A stretch of DNA of 46,909 nt from Bacteroidota bacterium (GTDB lineage: Bacteria > Bacteroidota > Bacteroidia > M30B66), in assembly GCA_027483445.1 (NCBI GenBank), contig JAIXUS010000053.1:1-46909 (forward strand), read 5' to 3'. Position 1 is the stretch's first letter. Every line of letters starts with the position of its first letter. The translations under genes and the position numbers were made by a program. The notes beneath the pieces are model-generated. The model ran no database searches. It was not told where the DNA came from and saw nothing but the letters and a program-made list of their open reading frames with translations. Positions 8,753-17,521 of the stretch are shown one piece after another.

Positions 8753-11700
8753 ATGCAACGAAACGCCTGGCTTTTCCTTTTTCTCTGTTGTGCATTATCG
8801 TTAAATGCGCAAATTTTGCATCCAACCAATGGAGTGCCCGACCGGCGCAAGACACTGTTCGCGCTTGAACGGGTTATTCTCCACCCTGCTCCGGGAAAAA
8901 CAGTAAACAATGCGGTTGTTCTCATTCAGGATGGTAAAATTATGGCTGCCGGGAGTAACGTAAAAATCCCTGCCGAAGCCCTGGTAATTAGTCTACCGGG
9001 AAAACATATTTACCCCGGCTTTATTGAATTGCAAAGTCAGTATGGATTAGAAAATCCTGCAAAGGGCAATCGTCGCGACTGGAATCCTCAAATGGAAAGG
9101 AGTGAACCCGGCCCATACTCCTGGAATCAGGCTATTCGCTCGGAAGTTGATGCGATTGAGCTGTTTAAGGTAAAAGCCCAAGAGGCTGCATCGCTTCGAA
9201 AATTTGGAATGGTGGCGGCAGCTACCCAGCAGTCTGATGGCATTGCCCGGGGAAGTGGGGCGTTGGTAAGCTTAGGTGATAGACCAGAGAACGAATCTGT
9301 TATTCTTCCACGGGCTTTTGCTGGTTTTTCATTTCAAAAAGGCAGCTCAACACAAGATTACCCAAGTTCTTTTGCGGGCAGTGTAGCTTTACTCCGCCAA
9401 ACATTTCTCGATGCGCAATGGTATGCCGCGCAAGGCGGGAAATCATACTATAATCGATCGTTGGAAGCTTTGAATGAACAGAAAAAATTACCGGCTCTAT
9501 TTGAAACCAGAAATTATATGGATGTTTTAAAGGCCGCAGAAATTGGAAAAGAAGCCGGTATTAATTTTACAATTGCCGGAAATGGCGACGAATACCAGGC
9601 ACTTGAGGCCTTGAAAAAATCCGGAAATACCTTAATTGTACCAGTTAATTTTCCGGAAGCTATAGAACTCGGAGAGGCCTACTCCGTTGAGTCTATTCCA
9701 CTTTCGTATTTGCTACACTGGGAAGCGGCTCCTGCAAATCCGGCGCTTTTGTATAAATCAGGGATTCCGTTCGCATTGAGTACAAAAGGATCTGACAATG
9801 CAGAGGCATTTTTTGCAAATCTTCGAAGAGCAATATTGGCGGGTTTACCGGCAGCAAAGGCCCTTGAGGCTTTAACATTGGTACCGGCTAAATTAATGGG
9901 CGTTGAAAGCCAATTGGGGAAGGTTGAACCCGGCTACAGAGCAAGCTTTTTTATTAGTACCGATACACTGTTTGCTCCGGGAAATCAAATTCTGGAGCAT
10001 TGGGTTGATGGCGTTCGGTATGCCGAAGATGCCGCGTATTACAGCAATTTAAGCGGGGTTTTTCTGGGAATTGACCAACAGGACAGCCTGCGGTTAACGT
10101 TAAAATCAAGGTTAACGGGCGGCGACACTGAATTATCGTCGAATGGAAAAAGTCTGAAAGTAAAAAGCACATGGTCGGCCAACAGACTAACCCTGAAATG
10201 GAGTGATAGTAAGGGCGCCAATGTGATGAGTTTAAATCTCGACACCTTATCGAAACCGGGCAGACTGAATGGTGTAACCACAGATGAAAACGGAAAAACA
10301 CGACCAATTACACTCATTAAATCTGAGGATTTAGCCGCCAAACCAGAAAAAAGTGAGTTGCCCGCCTTTGTTCATGCCGACTCTATAATTATTCGGTACC
10401 CGCATGTTGGATTTGGATACGTAACTCCACCAAAGGCAGAAACGGTGCTGTTTGAAAATGCGACTGTTTGGACTAACGAGAAGGAAGGAATTAGAAGCAA
10501 TGCATCAGTGTTGATTTCGAACGGAAAAATCGTCGGTGTTGGCACAAGTGAGGAATTACTGAAATTAGCGGGAAATTCGGCCAATTTGCGAAGAATTGAT
10601 GCGACTGGAAAACACATCACACCCGGAGTTATTGATGAGCACTCGCACATTGCACTATCGAGGGGCGTTAATGAAGGAACACAAAACAACACGGCTGAGG
10701 TGCGCATGGGAGATGCCGTAAACAGCACCGATATAGATATTTACCGACAACTTGCCGGAGGCGTAACGACATCGCAGCTTTTACATGGTTCAGCGAATCC
10801 AATTGGCGGCCAATCGGCTGTGATAAAACTACGGTGGGGAAAAACCCCATCAGAGATGCTGTTTGAAAATGCGCCCGGACATATCAAATTTGCGCTGGGC
10901 GAAAATGTGAAACAAAGCAATTGGGGCGATAGAAATACGGTTCGCTTCCCTCAAACTAGAATGGGTGTTGAACAGGTGTATTATGATGCCTTTCAGCGAG
11001 CAAAAGAGTACCAAACTGCCTGGGAAAATTGGAATAAATTATCGGCATCGGAAAAGGCTAAAAAAGTAGCTCCATACCGCGACCTGGAATTAGAAGCGAT
11101 GGCTGAAATCATCCGCGGAACGCGCCACATTACTTGCCACAGCTATGTGCAAAGCGAAATAAATATGCTCATGCATGTTGCAGATAGTATGGGATTTAAA
11201 GTAAATACATTTACCCATATTTTAGAAGGGTATAAGCTGGCCGATAAAATGAAAAAACATGGGGCCAACGCCTCTTCTTTCTCTGATTGGTGGGCTTATA
11301 AATGGGAGGTGAACGATGCCATTCCGTACAATGGGAGTATTTTGAATGCGATGGGTGTAAATACCGGATTTAATTCTGATGATGCAGAAATGGCCAGAAG
11401 ATTAAATCAGGAAGCCGGGAAAGCTATTTTATACGGAAAAACACCAGAAGAAGAAGCTTTAAAATTCGTTACTCTTAACCCGGCGAAAATGCTAAAAATT
11501 GATGACAGAACGGGGAGCCTGGCCCCGGGAAAGGATGCAGATATTGTGGTTTGGAGCCATTCACCGGTTTCGGTGAAAGCAAAAGCTGAATTTACATTTG
11601 TGGATGGCATCTGTTATTTCGATCGCACACTCGACGAACAGTTGCAGAAGCAAAATGAAGTCGACAGAGCCAGAATTGTAGCCAAAATGAGCAAGGAAAA

Positions 11701-11800
11701 AGCTTCGGGAAAAGCATTGAAGCGATTAAGAGCACGAGAAAAACACTATTACACCTGCGAAGACCTGTATCATGAAGAAGAACGACATGTTGTGGAATAA
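8753..11800 (+). CDS. Bimodular exported amidohydrolase
   Basis: This 1015-residue protein has a signal peptide (about 1-20, ending LSLNAQ) and two amidohydrolase-superfamily modules. The C-terminal module (about 560-1000) has the metal-site elements of imidazolonepropionase-like enzymes: DEHSHIA (about 628-634), a His in RHITCHSY (about 792), a His in NTFTHILEG (about 821), an Asp in FNSDDAEM (about 875), and the closing pattern LNPAKMLKIDDRTGSLAPGK. The N-terminal module (about 25-430) keeps the fold signatures (GKHIYPGFIEL, LTLVPAKLMGVESQLG) but has no HxH after the first strand, so it is probably not catalytic. The substrate is unknown; periplasmic peptide-like or cyclic amide bonds are plausible. 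The next gene overlaps its 3' end and encodes another such module. Confidence 0.85.
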   Translation: MQRNAWLFLFLCCALSLNAQILHPTNGVPDRRKTLFALERVILHPAPGKTVNNAVVLIQDGKIMAAGSNVKIPAEALVISLPGKHIYPGFIELQSQYGLENPAKGNRRDWNPQMERSEPGPYSWNQAIRSEVDAIELFKVKAQEAASLRKFGMVAAATQQSDGIARGSGALVSLGDRPENESVILPRAFAGFSFQKGSSTQDYPSSFAGSVALLRQTFLDAQWYAAQGGKSYYNRSLEALNEQKKLPALFETRNYMDVLKAAEIGKEAGINFTIAGNGDEYQALEALKKSGNTLIVPVNFPEAIELGEAYSVESIPLSYLLHWEAAPANPALLYKSGIPFALSTKGSDNAEAFFANLRRAILAGLPAAKALEALTLVPAKLMGVESQLGKVEPGYRASFFISTDTLFAPGNQILEHWVDGVRYAEDAAYYSNLSGVFLGIDQQDSLRLTLKSRLTGGDTELSSNGKSLKVKSTWSANRLTLKWSDSKGANVMSLNLDTLSKPGRLNGVTTDENGKTRPITLIKSEDLAAKPEKSELPAFVHADSIIIRYPHVGFGYVTPPKAETVLFENATVWTNEKEGIRSNASVLISNGKIVGVGTSEELLKLAGNSANLRRIDATGKHITPGVIDEHSHIALSRGVNEGTQNNTAEVRMGDAVNSTDIDIYRQLAGGVTTSQLLHGSANPIGGQSAVIKLRWGKTPSEMLFENAPGHIKFALGENVKQSNWGDRNTVRFPQTRMGVEQVYYDAFQRAKEYQTAWENWNKLSASEKAKKVAPYRDLELEAMAEIIRGTRHITCHSYVQSEINMLMHVADSMGFKVNTFTHILEGYKLADKMKKHGANASSFSDWWAYKWEVNDAIPYNGSILNAMGVNTGFNSDDAEMARRLNQEAGKAILYGKTPEEEALKFVTLNPAKMLKIDDRTGSLAPGKDADIVVWSHSPVSVKAKAEFTFVDGICYFDRTLDEQLQKQNEVDRARIVAKMSKEKASGKALKRLRAREKHYYTCEDLYHEEERHVVE

Positions 11801-13067
11801 TTTCCTAGTAGGAATTTATTTCCTTTTTACTGCGATAAACAACCTAAATGCACAGAATAAATCGATGTTGTTTAGCAATGGGATTGTGCATACAGGCGAT
11901 GGAGTGGTTTATCAACCGGGCATTATAGGTATTCGCGAGGGAAAAATTGCCTTGTTGGCGGATGGCAGAGTCGTAAAAATAGATCCGGCCGCCTGGGATA
12001 CCATCATTGACCTGCAAGGAAGTCACGTTTACCCGGGATTTATAGCCCTTAACTCAACCATTGGATTGCGTGAAATCGATGCGGTAAGGGCCACACTCGA
12101 TTATGCTGAGGTTGGTGAATACAATCCGCATGTGCGTAGTTTACCCGCATTTAATACCGACTCCAGAATAATTCCAACCGTTCGTTCCAATGGTGTTTTA
12201 ATGGTGCAGGCAGTGCCTCAGGCCGGCGTTATTTCCGGAAGCTCATCGGTGTTCAAATTAGAGGGCTGGAATTGGGAAGATGCGCTGCTTAAAGCTGATG
12301 AAGGAATTCATTTGTATTGGCCCGAATATCCGGTATTAAGAAGTGATACCGGACGCTTTGATGCGGTGCTTAGAAAACAACAAGAAATCATTCGTTTTCT
12401 ACAGGAATCAAAGGCGTACACAAAAACGAATTCTGAGGCGAAAAATTTACGTATGGAAGCCATGCGTGGCATTTGGAATGGAAAACAAAGGTTTTATATC
12501 CACTGTAATCGCGCCAGAGATATTGAGGACGCCGTTCGATCCGTAAATCAGCTTGGAATTAATCGTATGGCCATTGTTGGCGGGAGAGAAAGCTATAAGA
12601 TTACCGATTTGCTGAATAAATTTAATGTGCCAATAATTTTAGAACGAATTCACCGCTTGCCCGATACCGAAGACCAGGCTGTTGATTTTCCTTTCCGACT
12701 CCCGAGCATACTCGAAAAAGCAGGGCTCACAGTGGTGCTCACTTATGATGGTGACATGGAAGCGATGGGCACCCGAAATTTAGGGTTCACAGCCGGAACT
12801 GCCGCCGCTTACGGATGCAGCGAAGAAACAGCACTTCAGATGATTACGCTCAATGCAGCAAGAGTTCTGGGTATTGACCACCAAACGGGCAGCCTTGCAT
12901 CCGGTAAGTCGGCCGACTTTTTCATCTCCGAAGGAAATGCACTGGATATGCAGAGTTCACAGGTGAAAATGGCCTTTATTGGAGGGAAAGCCATCGATTT
13001 GAACAATGATCAAAAAGCACTTTACCGAAAATACATGACAAAGTATGGATTAAAGCCCAATGAGTAA
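11772..13067 (+). CDS. Amidohydrolase-like protein lacking the HxH metal ligands
   Basis: This 431-residue protein resembles the N-terminal, apparently non-catalytic module of the preceding gene. It has a signal peptide (FLVGIYFLFTAINNLNAQ), an early beta-sandwich strand set, GSHVYPGFIALNSTIG near residue 85-100 where an active amidohydrolase would have HxH, and the C-terminal signature LNAARVLGIDHQTGSLASGKSADF. ATG at 11772 overlaps the upstream gene by 29 bases; ATG at 11787 is an alternative that keeps the signal peptide. The overlap implies translational coupling and joint action with the upstream protein, perhaps as a structural partner. An active-site Asp may survive in VLTYDGDMEA, but without HxH I would not call it an enzyme. 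Confidence 0.8.
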   Translation: MKKNDMLWNNFLVGIYFLFTAINNLNAQNKSMLFSNGIVHTGDGVVYQPGIIGIREGKIALLADGRVVKIDPAAWDTIIDLQGSHVYPGFIALNSTIGLREIDAVRATLDYAEVGEYNPHVRSLPAFNTDSRIIPTVRSNGVLMVQAVPQAGVISGSSSVFKLEGWNWEDALLKADEGIHLYWPEYPVLRSDTGRFDAVLRKQQEIIRFLQESKAYTKTNSEAKNLRMEAMRGIWNGKQRFYIHCNRARDIEDAVRSVNQLGINRMAIVGGRESYKITDLLNKFNVPIILERIHRLPDTEDQAVDFPFRLPSILEKAGLTVVLTYDGDMEAMGTRNLGFTAGTAAAYGCSEETALQMITLNAARVLGIDHQTGSLASGKSADFFISEGNALDMQSSQVKMAFIGGKAIDLNNDQKALYRKYMTKYGLKPNE

Positions 13068-13101
13068 TCGTAAAGTCATCAACAACACATTGCTTTTTTC
13101 C

Positions 13102-13109
13102 TAATTTTG
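13102..13109 (+). promoter_or_regulatory. -7 box upstream of the coiled-coil gene
   Basis: TAATTTTG is an exact TAnnTTTG match, 25 bases before the ATG at 13135. I see no TTG at the usual 17-23 base distance upstream. Confidence 0.45.
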
Positions 13110-13134
13110 ACCACCAATCATCACAGGGCATAGG

Positions 13135-14049
13135 ATGGAATCTCAATCAACACATCAAGAAGAAAACCGCAAGAACCGTCGAATTATTCTCATACTCGGG
13201 GTTTTATTGGGTTTGTCTGTCGCCGGGAACATTTACCTTTTTACCCGGACTTCTATGGCGGAAACTACCGTAGTCGAAAGAGAAGCAGAAGTAGACTCAC
13301 TTGCTGATGTGAAAAAAAGCATTGAAAACGATTATCAGGCTATGACCTTTGAGCTTGACCAGTTTAAAGGGAAAAATATTCAACTCGATAGTCTTTTGGA
13401 GGAAGCCAATTCGAAAATCGACGGACAAAAGCGAAAAATCGATCAACTCATAAAAGAAAACAAAGATTTACCATTGATCCGCCGTCAAATGGAAGAACTC
13501 CGAATGATTCGTGATCAATACAGAATACAAATTGAGCAACTTATCAAGGAAAATAAAGAACTGAAATTCGAGAATATTAATTTAAGCCAAGAAGTTGACA
13601 ACCTGAGCAAAACCACCAAACAGCTGAGCGAAAAGGTGGAGCTGGCTTCGGTGCTGAAAACCGAAAATCTCGCGGTGAAAACCATGCGCGAAAAGGGCAA
13701 GGGGAAAATGGAGGAAACAGAAAAAGCCAAACGGGTAAGTCGTATTCAAACGGTATTTGTTGTGGCCGAAAATAAAGTCGCCAAAGCAGGAAACAGAGAA
13801 GCCGTTTTGCGCATCATCAAGCCCGACGGTTATGTTTTAACAGATGCCAACAACGGGTCGGGAAACTTTACCAAAGAAGATGGTCGCAGCACAGAATACT
13901 CCTTGCGACGTATTTTGGAGTATAAAAATGAACGAAGCGAATTGGTGTTTGATTGGGACCAGACTGAAGAACTAAAGCCCGGTTTGTACATGTCGGAAGT
14001 TTACCTCGACGGCAAACTGATGGGAGTGAACAAGTTCAGCCTGAAATAA
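13135..14049 (+). CDS. Membrane-anchored coiled-coil protein
   Basis: This 304-residue protein has no enzymatic motif. A charged N-terminus (about 1-15) is followed by one membrane segment (about 17-37, IILILGVLLGLSVAGNIYLF). Then comes a long coiled coil (about 45-195), rich in E, K, L and Q with heptad-like spacing, and a C-terminal globular domain (about 200-304, with VFVVAENKVAKAGNREAVLR and ELKPGLYMSEVYLDG) that looks like a small beta domain. The topology suggests the coiled coil and C-terminal domain sit in the periplasm. The C-terminal pattern resembles Bacteroidota proteins of unknown function sometimes labelled ParA-like; nothing here supports a ParA ATPase. The next gene begins 3 bases after its stop. 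Confidence 0.75.
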   Translation: MESQSTHQEENRKNRRIILILGVLLGLSVAGNIYLFTRTSMAETTVVEREAEVDSLADVKKSIENDYQAMTFELDQFKGKNIQLDSLLEEANSKIDGQKRKIDQLIKENKDLPLIRRQMEELRMIRDQYRIQIEQLIKENKELKFENINLSQEVDNLSKTTKQLSEKVELASVLKTENLAVKTMREKGKGKMEETEKAKRVSRIQTVFVVAENKVAKAGNREAVLRIIKPDGYVLTDANNGSGNFTKEDGRSTEYSLRRILEYKNERSELVFDWDQTEELKPGLYMSEVYLDGKLMGVNKFSLK

Positions 14050-14052
14050 TCG

Positions 14053-14472
14053 ATGGATAAGCGTTCCGGTTTACAGCGTATTCCTGAACTGGACGCCCCG
14101 AACACAGAATTGAATCAGCATTTTCTGTCGAAGAAAGAGTTGCTCAGAGCGCTTGTTCTCCAAATTCGAAAAGACTTTAACACCGCTGGAATTCCCATAA
14201 AATTATTGCTGAATAAAAAATACAGCTTCGAAGCGCTTACCGCGTCGGTAGTGGATGCCTTTGAAAACCAAAGTGCAACAGCTCTTTTTAATTTACTTTA
14301 CAGAGTTGATATTTCAGAAACTCAACTCCGAAAAGGCATGCCTACTCCCGGGATTGACCCTCAATTGATGGCGGCCCTGATTGTCAAAAGAGAACTGCAA
14401 AAAGTGGTTTTACGGAGCTTGTACAGCGCCTCGTCTCCGGAAAGCAACTCAGAAACCGATGAATTAGATTGA
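14053..14472 (+). CDS. Conserved-looking hypothetical protein
   Basis: I do not recognise this 139-residue soluble protein. It has no signal peptide or membrane segment. The body (about 25-125) is helical, with SKKELLRALVLQIRKDF and LMAALIVKRELQKVVLRSLY, and the tail is acidic and serine-rich (SSPESNSETDELD). It starts 3 bases after the coiled-coil gene, so the two share a transcript and may work together. About 100 bases separate it from sucA, which has its own promoter box. Confidence 0.65.
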   Translation: MDKRSGLQRIPELDAPNTELNQHFLSKKELLRALVLQIRKDFNTAGIPIKLLLNKKYSFEALTASVVDAFENQSATALFNLLYRVDISETQLRKGMPTPGIDPQLMAALIVKRELQKVVLRSLYSASSPESNSETDELD

Positions 14473-14547
14473 TTATCAAAATCTTACGAGAGACTATAAA
14501 TTCCAGAAAAACCATTCATTCAATTTCATTTACCCGGCTATTTCGGC

Positions 14548-14555
14548 TAATTTTG
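14548..14555 (+). promoter_or_regulatory. -7 box of sucA
   Basis: TAATTTTG, an exact TAnnTTTG match, ends 19 bases before the sucA ATG. No good -33 TTG is visible at the usual distance. Confidence 0.5.
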
Positions 14556-14574
14556 AGCCGCGTAACTGAAAATC

Positions 14575-17313
14575 ATGGATTCATTCACTTATTTGTCGGC
14601 CTCTGAACCGGCAGCCCTTGAAGCACTTTATCAACAATATCGGGAAAATCCGGGAAGCATTGATTCAAGCTGGGCTCAGTTTTTTGAAGGCGTCGATTTC
14701 GCCACCCGTCAGTTTCCGATTAAACCATCCAACGGTGCCGGTTCAGGCGAAATTCCTGAAAACTTCAGTAAAGAATTCAAAGTAATCAACCTGATTAACG
14801 GTTACAGAGCAAGAGGCCATCTCTTCACCCTTACCAATCCGGTAAGAGAACGCCGCAAGTATACGCCTACACTCGACCATCCGAATTTTGGGCTTGAAGA
14901 CGGTGATTTGGATACCGTTTTTCAGGCAGGTGCCTTAATTGGCATTGGTGCGGCTAAGTTGCGCGACATTATTACGCATCTCAAAGACACTTACTGCCAG
15001 CACATTGGCGTAGAGTACATGTACATCCGCAATACCGAGGTGGTGGAATGGATGCAGAAAAAAATGGAAGGAAGCCGGGGGCGCGCCGTGTATTCGGCAA
15101 ACGAAAAAAAAGAAATCTACAAGAAACTCAATGATGCCGTAGGTTTTGAATCGTTCCTCGACAAAAAATTTGTTGGTCAGAAACGTTTCTCTTTAGAAGG
15201 CTGTGAGGCCTTGATTCCGGCGCTTGATCACATCATTGAACGCGGAACCGATTTAGGAATTCGGGAATATGTGATGGGCATGGCACATCGTGGCCGTTTG
15301 AACGTATTAGCCAACATTTTCCAAAAGGATTGCAAGAGCATTTTTACCGAATTTGAAGGAAAGGAATATGATGATGAAGGAGAATTCTCAGGCGATGTGA
15401 AATACCACCTGGGCTATTCATCGTACTTCAAAACCCGCGGTGGAGAAGAAATTCGCATGACGCTAGCCCCTAATCCTTCGCACCTCGAAGCTGTGGGTCC
15501 GGTAGTTCAGGGAATTGCACGCGCCTTTGCTGATCGCGAGCACAAAGGCGATTACAACCGGATTGCCTCCATCGTTATTCATGGTGATGCCGCCATCGCA
15601 GGGCAAGGTGTGGTTTACGAAGCCGTGCAGATGGCCAAACTCGATGGCTATAAAACCGGCGGAACCATTCATATTGTGGTGAATAACCAGGTTGGCTTTA
15701 CCACAAACTATCTGGACGCGCGAAGCTCAATCTACTGCACCGATGTGGCGAAGGTTACGCTAAGTCCGGTGTTTCATGTGAATGCCGACGACGTTGAGGC
15801 GGTTGCCTTTGTGATCGACTTAGCCATGGAATTCCGCCAGAAGTTTCATGGAGATGTCTTCATCGACCTATTGGGCTACCGGAAATACGGACACAATGAA
15901 GGCGATGAGCCGCGTTTCACACAACCGATTCTTTACAAGGCCATTGCGCGCCATCCAAACCCAAGGCAAATCTATTTTGAGCGACTCCAACAAGAAGGCG
16001 TTTTTAGTAAAGCAGATGCTGATGCGCTTGAACAGCTTCAGCGCGACAAACTGGACGCCGCTCTGGACGCCGCAAGGAAGCAGGAGAAAACAATCATTGT
16101 AAACTTCCTTCAGGAGATTTGGGCAAAGTATCAAACCTCAGCGCCCAATGCTTTCGAGCATTCGCCGGAAACCGGAGTGCCGCTAAAAACGCTGAAAGAA
16201 ATCGCCAAAGCCGTATACACCATTCCCGAAGGCATGAAATTCTTCAAAAAAATGGAGAAGGTACTCATGGACCGACGCGACATGGTGGAGAAAACAGAAG
16301 TTCTCGATTGGGGAATGGCTGAGATGTTGGCGTATGGCAGTTTGCTGAAGGATGGCCACCCGGTTCGCTTTTCGGGCCAGGATGTGGAGCGGGGTACCTT
16401 TTCGCACCGACACGCTGTTTTAAAAATCGAAGACTCTGAAGAAGAATACGAGCCTTTGAATAACATTTCGAAAGGGCAGGCTGCATTTCAAATCTTCAAT
16501 TCCTTGCTGAGTGAATATGCAGTGCTGGGCTTCGATTATGGCTACTCATTGGCCACACCCGAAGGCTTAACCGTTTGGGAAGCCCAGTTTGGCGATTTTA
16601 ACAACGGCGCTCAGATTATCATCGACCAATTCATCAGTTCGGCCGAAGACAAATGGCGAAGCATGAGCGGATTGGTGATGTTGCTGCCCCATGGTTACGA
16701 AGGTCAGGGAGCAGAGCACAGTTCGGCCCGTTTGGAGCGCTTCCTCAACCTGAGTGCAGAAAACAACATGGTTGTAGCGAATGTAACCACGCCGGCAAAT
16801 TACTTCCACCTGATTCGTCGACAGTTAGCCTGGAATTTCCGCAAGCCTTTGGTGTTAATGTCGCCCAAGAGCTTGTTACGCCATCCAAAATGCGTTTCGC
16901 CATTGAGCGCCTTAAGTAAGGGGCGTTTTGAGGAAGTTATCGATGATGCTAACGTAAAAGCCACATCGGTACGAAAGCTTGTGTTGTGCAGTGGAAAGCT
17001 GTATTACGATTTGCTGGAGGCCAGAGAGCAATCAGGTAAAAATGATGTTGCATTGGTTCGAATAGAGCAGCTTTACCCTTTTCCACAGCAAGCTGTTGAT
17101 GGCATCATCAAGCGTTACAGCAAAGCCAAGGAGATTGTTTGGGCTCAGGAAGAACCCGAAAACATGGGTGCCTGGATGTATATTCTTCGCAAGCTCCGTC
17201 ACCTTCCAAATCTCGATGTAGTAGCCCGCAGCGAAAGCGGTTCTCCGGCAACCGGAAGCTCAAAACGCCACGCGGTTGAGCAAAAGGCTTTGGTGGCTAA
17301 GGTTCTGAAATAG
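14575..17313 (+). CDS. sucA: 2-oxoglutarate dehydrogenase E1 component
   Basis: This 912-residue cytoplasmic enzyme is the thiamine-diphosphate-dependent E1 of the 2-oxoglutarate dehydrogenase complex in the TCA cycle. The N-terminus carries the E1o signature (YLSASEPAALEALYQQY ... WAQFFEG). The core shows GMAHRGRLNVLANIF (about 236), the cofactor-binding IHGDAAIAGQGVVYE (about 336) and VNNQVGFTT (about 369). The transketolase-like pyrimidine-binding domain (about 585-780, RFSGQDVERGTFSHRHA) and the C-terminal domain follow. Length is normal. The E2 gene (sucB), often next to sucA in this phylum, is not adjacent here: the next gene is lepA on the opposite strand. Confidence 0.97.
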   Translation: MDSFTYLSASEPAALEALYQQYRENPGSIDSSWAQFFEGVDFATRQFPIKPSNGAGSGEIPENFSKEFKVINLINGYRARGHLFTLTNPVRERRKYTPTLDHPNFGLEDGDLDTVFQAGALIGIGAAKLRDIITHLKDTYCQHIGVEYMYIRNTEVVEWMQKKMEGSRGRAVYSANEKKEIYKKLNDAVGFESFLDKKFVGQKRFSLEGCEALIPALDHIIERGTDLGIREYVMGMAHRGRLNVLANIFQKDCKSIFTEFEGKEYDDEGEFSGDVKYHLGYSSYFKTRGGEEIRMTLAPNPSHLEAVGPVVQGIARAFADREHKGDYNRIASIVIHGDAAIAGQGVVYEAVQMAKLDGYKTGGTIHIVVNNQVGFTTNYLDARSSIYCTDVAKVTLSPVFHVNADDVEAVAFVIDLAMEFRQKFHGDVFIDLLGYRKYGHNEGDEPRFTQPILYKAIARHPNPRQIYFERLQQEGVFSKADADALEQLQRDKLDAALDAARKQEKTIIVNFLQEIWAKYQTSAPNAFEHSPETGVPLKTLKEIAKAVYTIPEGMKFFKKMEKVLMDRRDMVEKTEVLDWGMAEMLAYGSLLKDGHPVRFSGQDVERGTFSHRHAVLKIEDSEEEYEPLNNISKGQAAFQIFNSLLSEYAVLGFDYGYSLATPEGLTVWEAQFGDFNNGAQIIIDQFISSAEDKWRSMSGLVMLLPHGYEGQGAEHSSARLERFLNLSAENNMVVANVTTPANYFHLIRRQLAWNFRKPLVLMSPKSLLRHPKCVSPLSALSKGRFEEVIDDANVKATSVRKLVLCSGKLYYDLLEAREQSGKNDVALVRIEQLYPFPQQAVDGIIKRYSKAKEIVWAQEEPENMGAWMYILRKLRHLPNLDVVARSESGSPATGSSKRHAVEQKALVAKVLK

Positions 17314-17380
17314 CTGAAAAGCATCGCATTATAACCCCTGATTTGCAATGCTTTACAGGTTGCGCCAGGGATTGCAGTGA

Positions 17381-17441
17381 AAAGCCCGCAGCAAAGCGGA
17401 GCCGGGCGAGGACTTGCAACGGAAAGCCCGCCCGGGCGCCC
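17381..17441. repeat. GC-rich intergenic element with hairpin potential
   Basis: The gap between the convergent sucA and lepA genes holds a GC-rich block unlike its surroundings. It contains CGGGC (17403-17407) facing GCCCG (17426-17430) across an 18-base loop, and the 10-base palindrome CGCCCGGGCG. The core GGGCGAGGACTTGCA (17404-17418) recurs exactly, inverted, in the element at about 19508-19609. It looks like a dispersed non-coding repeat. Confidence 0.55.
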
Positions 17442-17479
17442 TAAAAAATCATGAAAAAAGGAAAATAGATTCCGGCCGC

Positions 17480-17520
<41 letters not shown>

Positions 17521-17521
17521 T

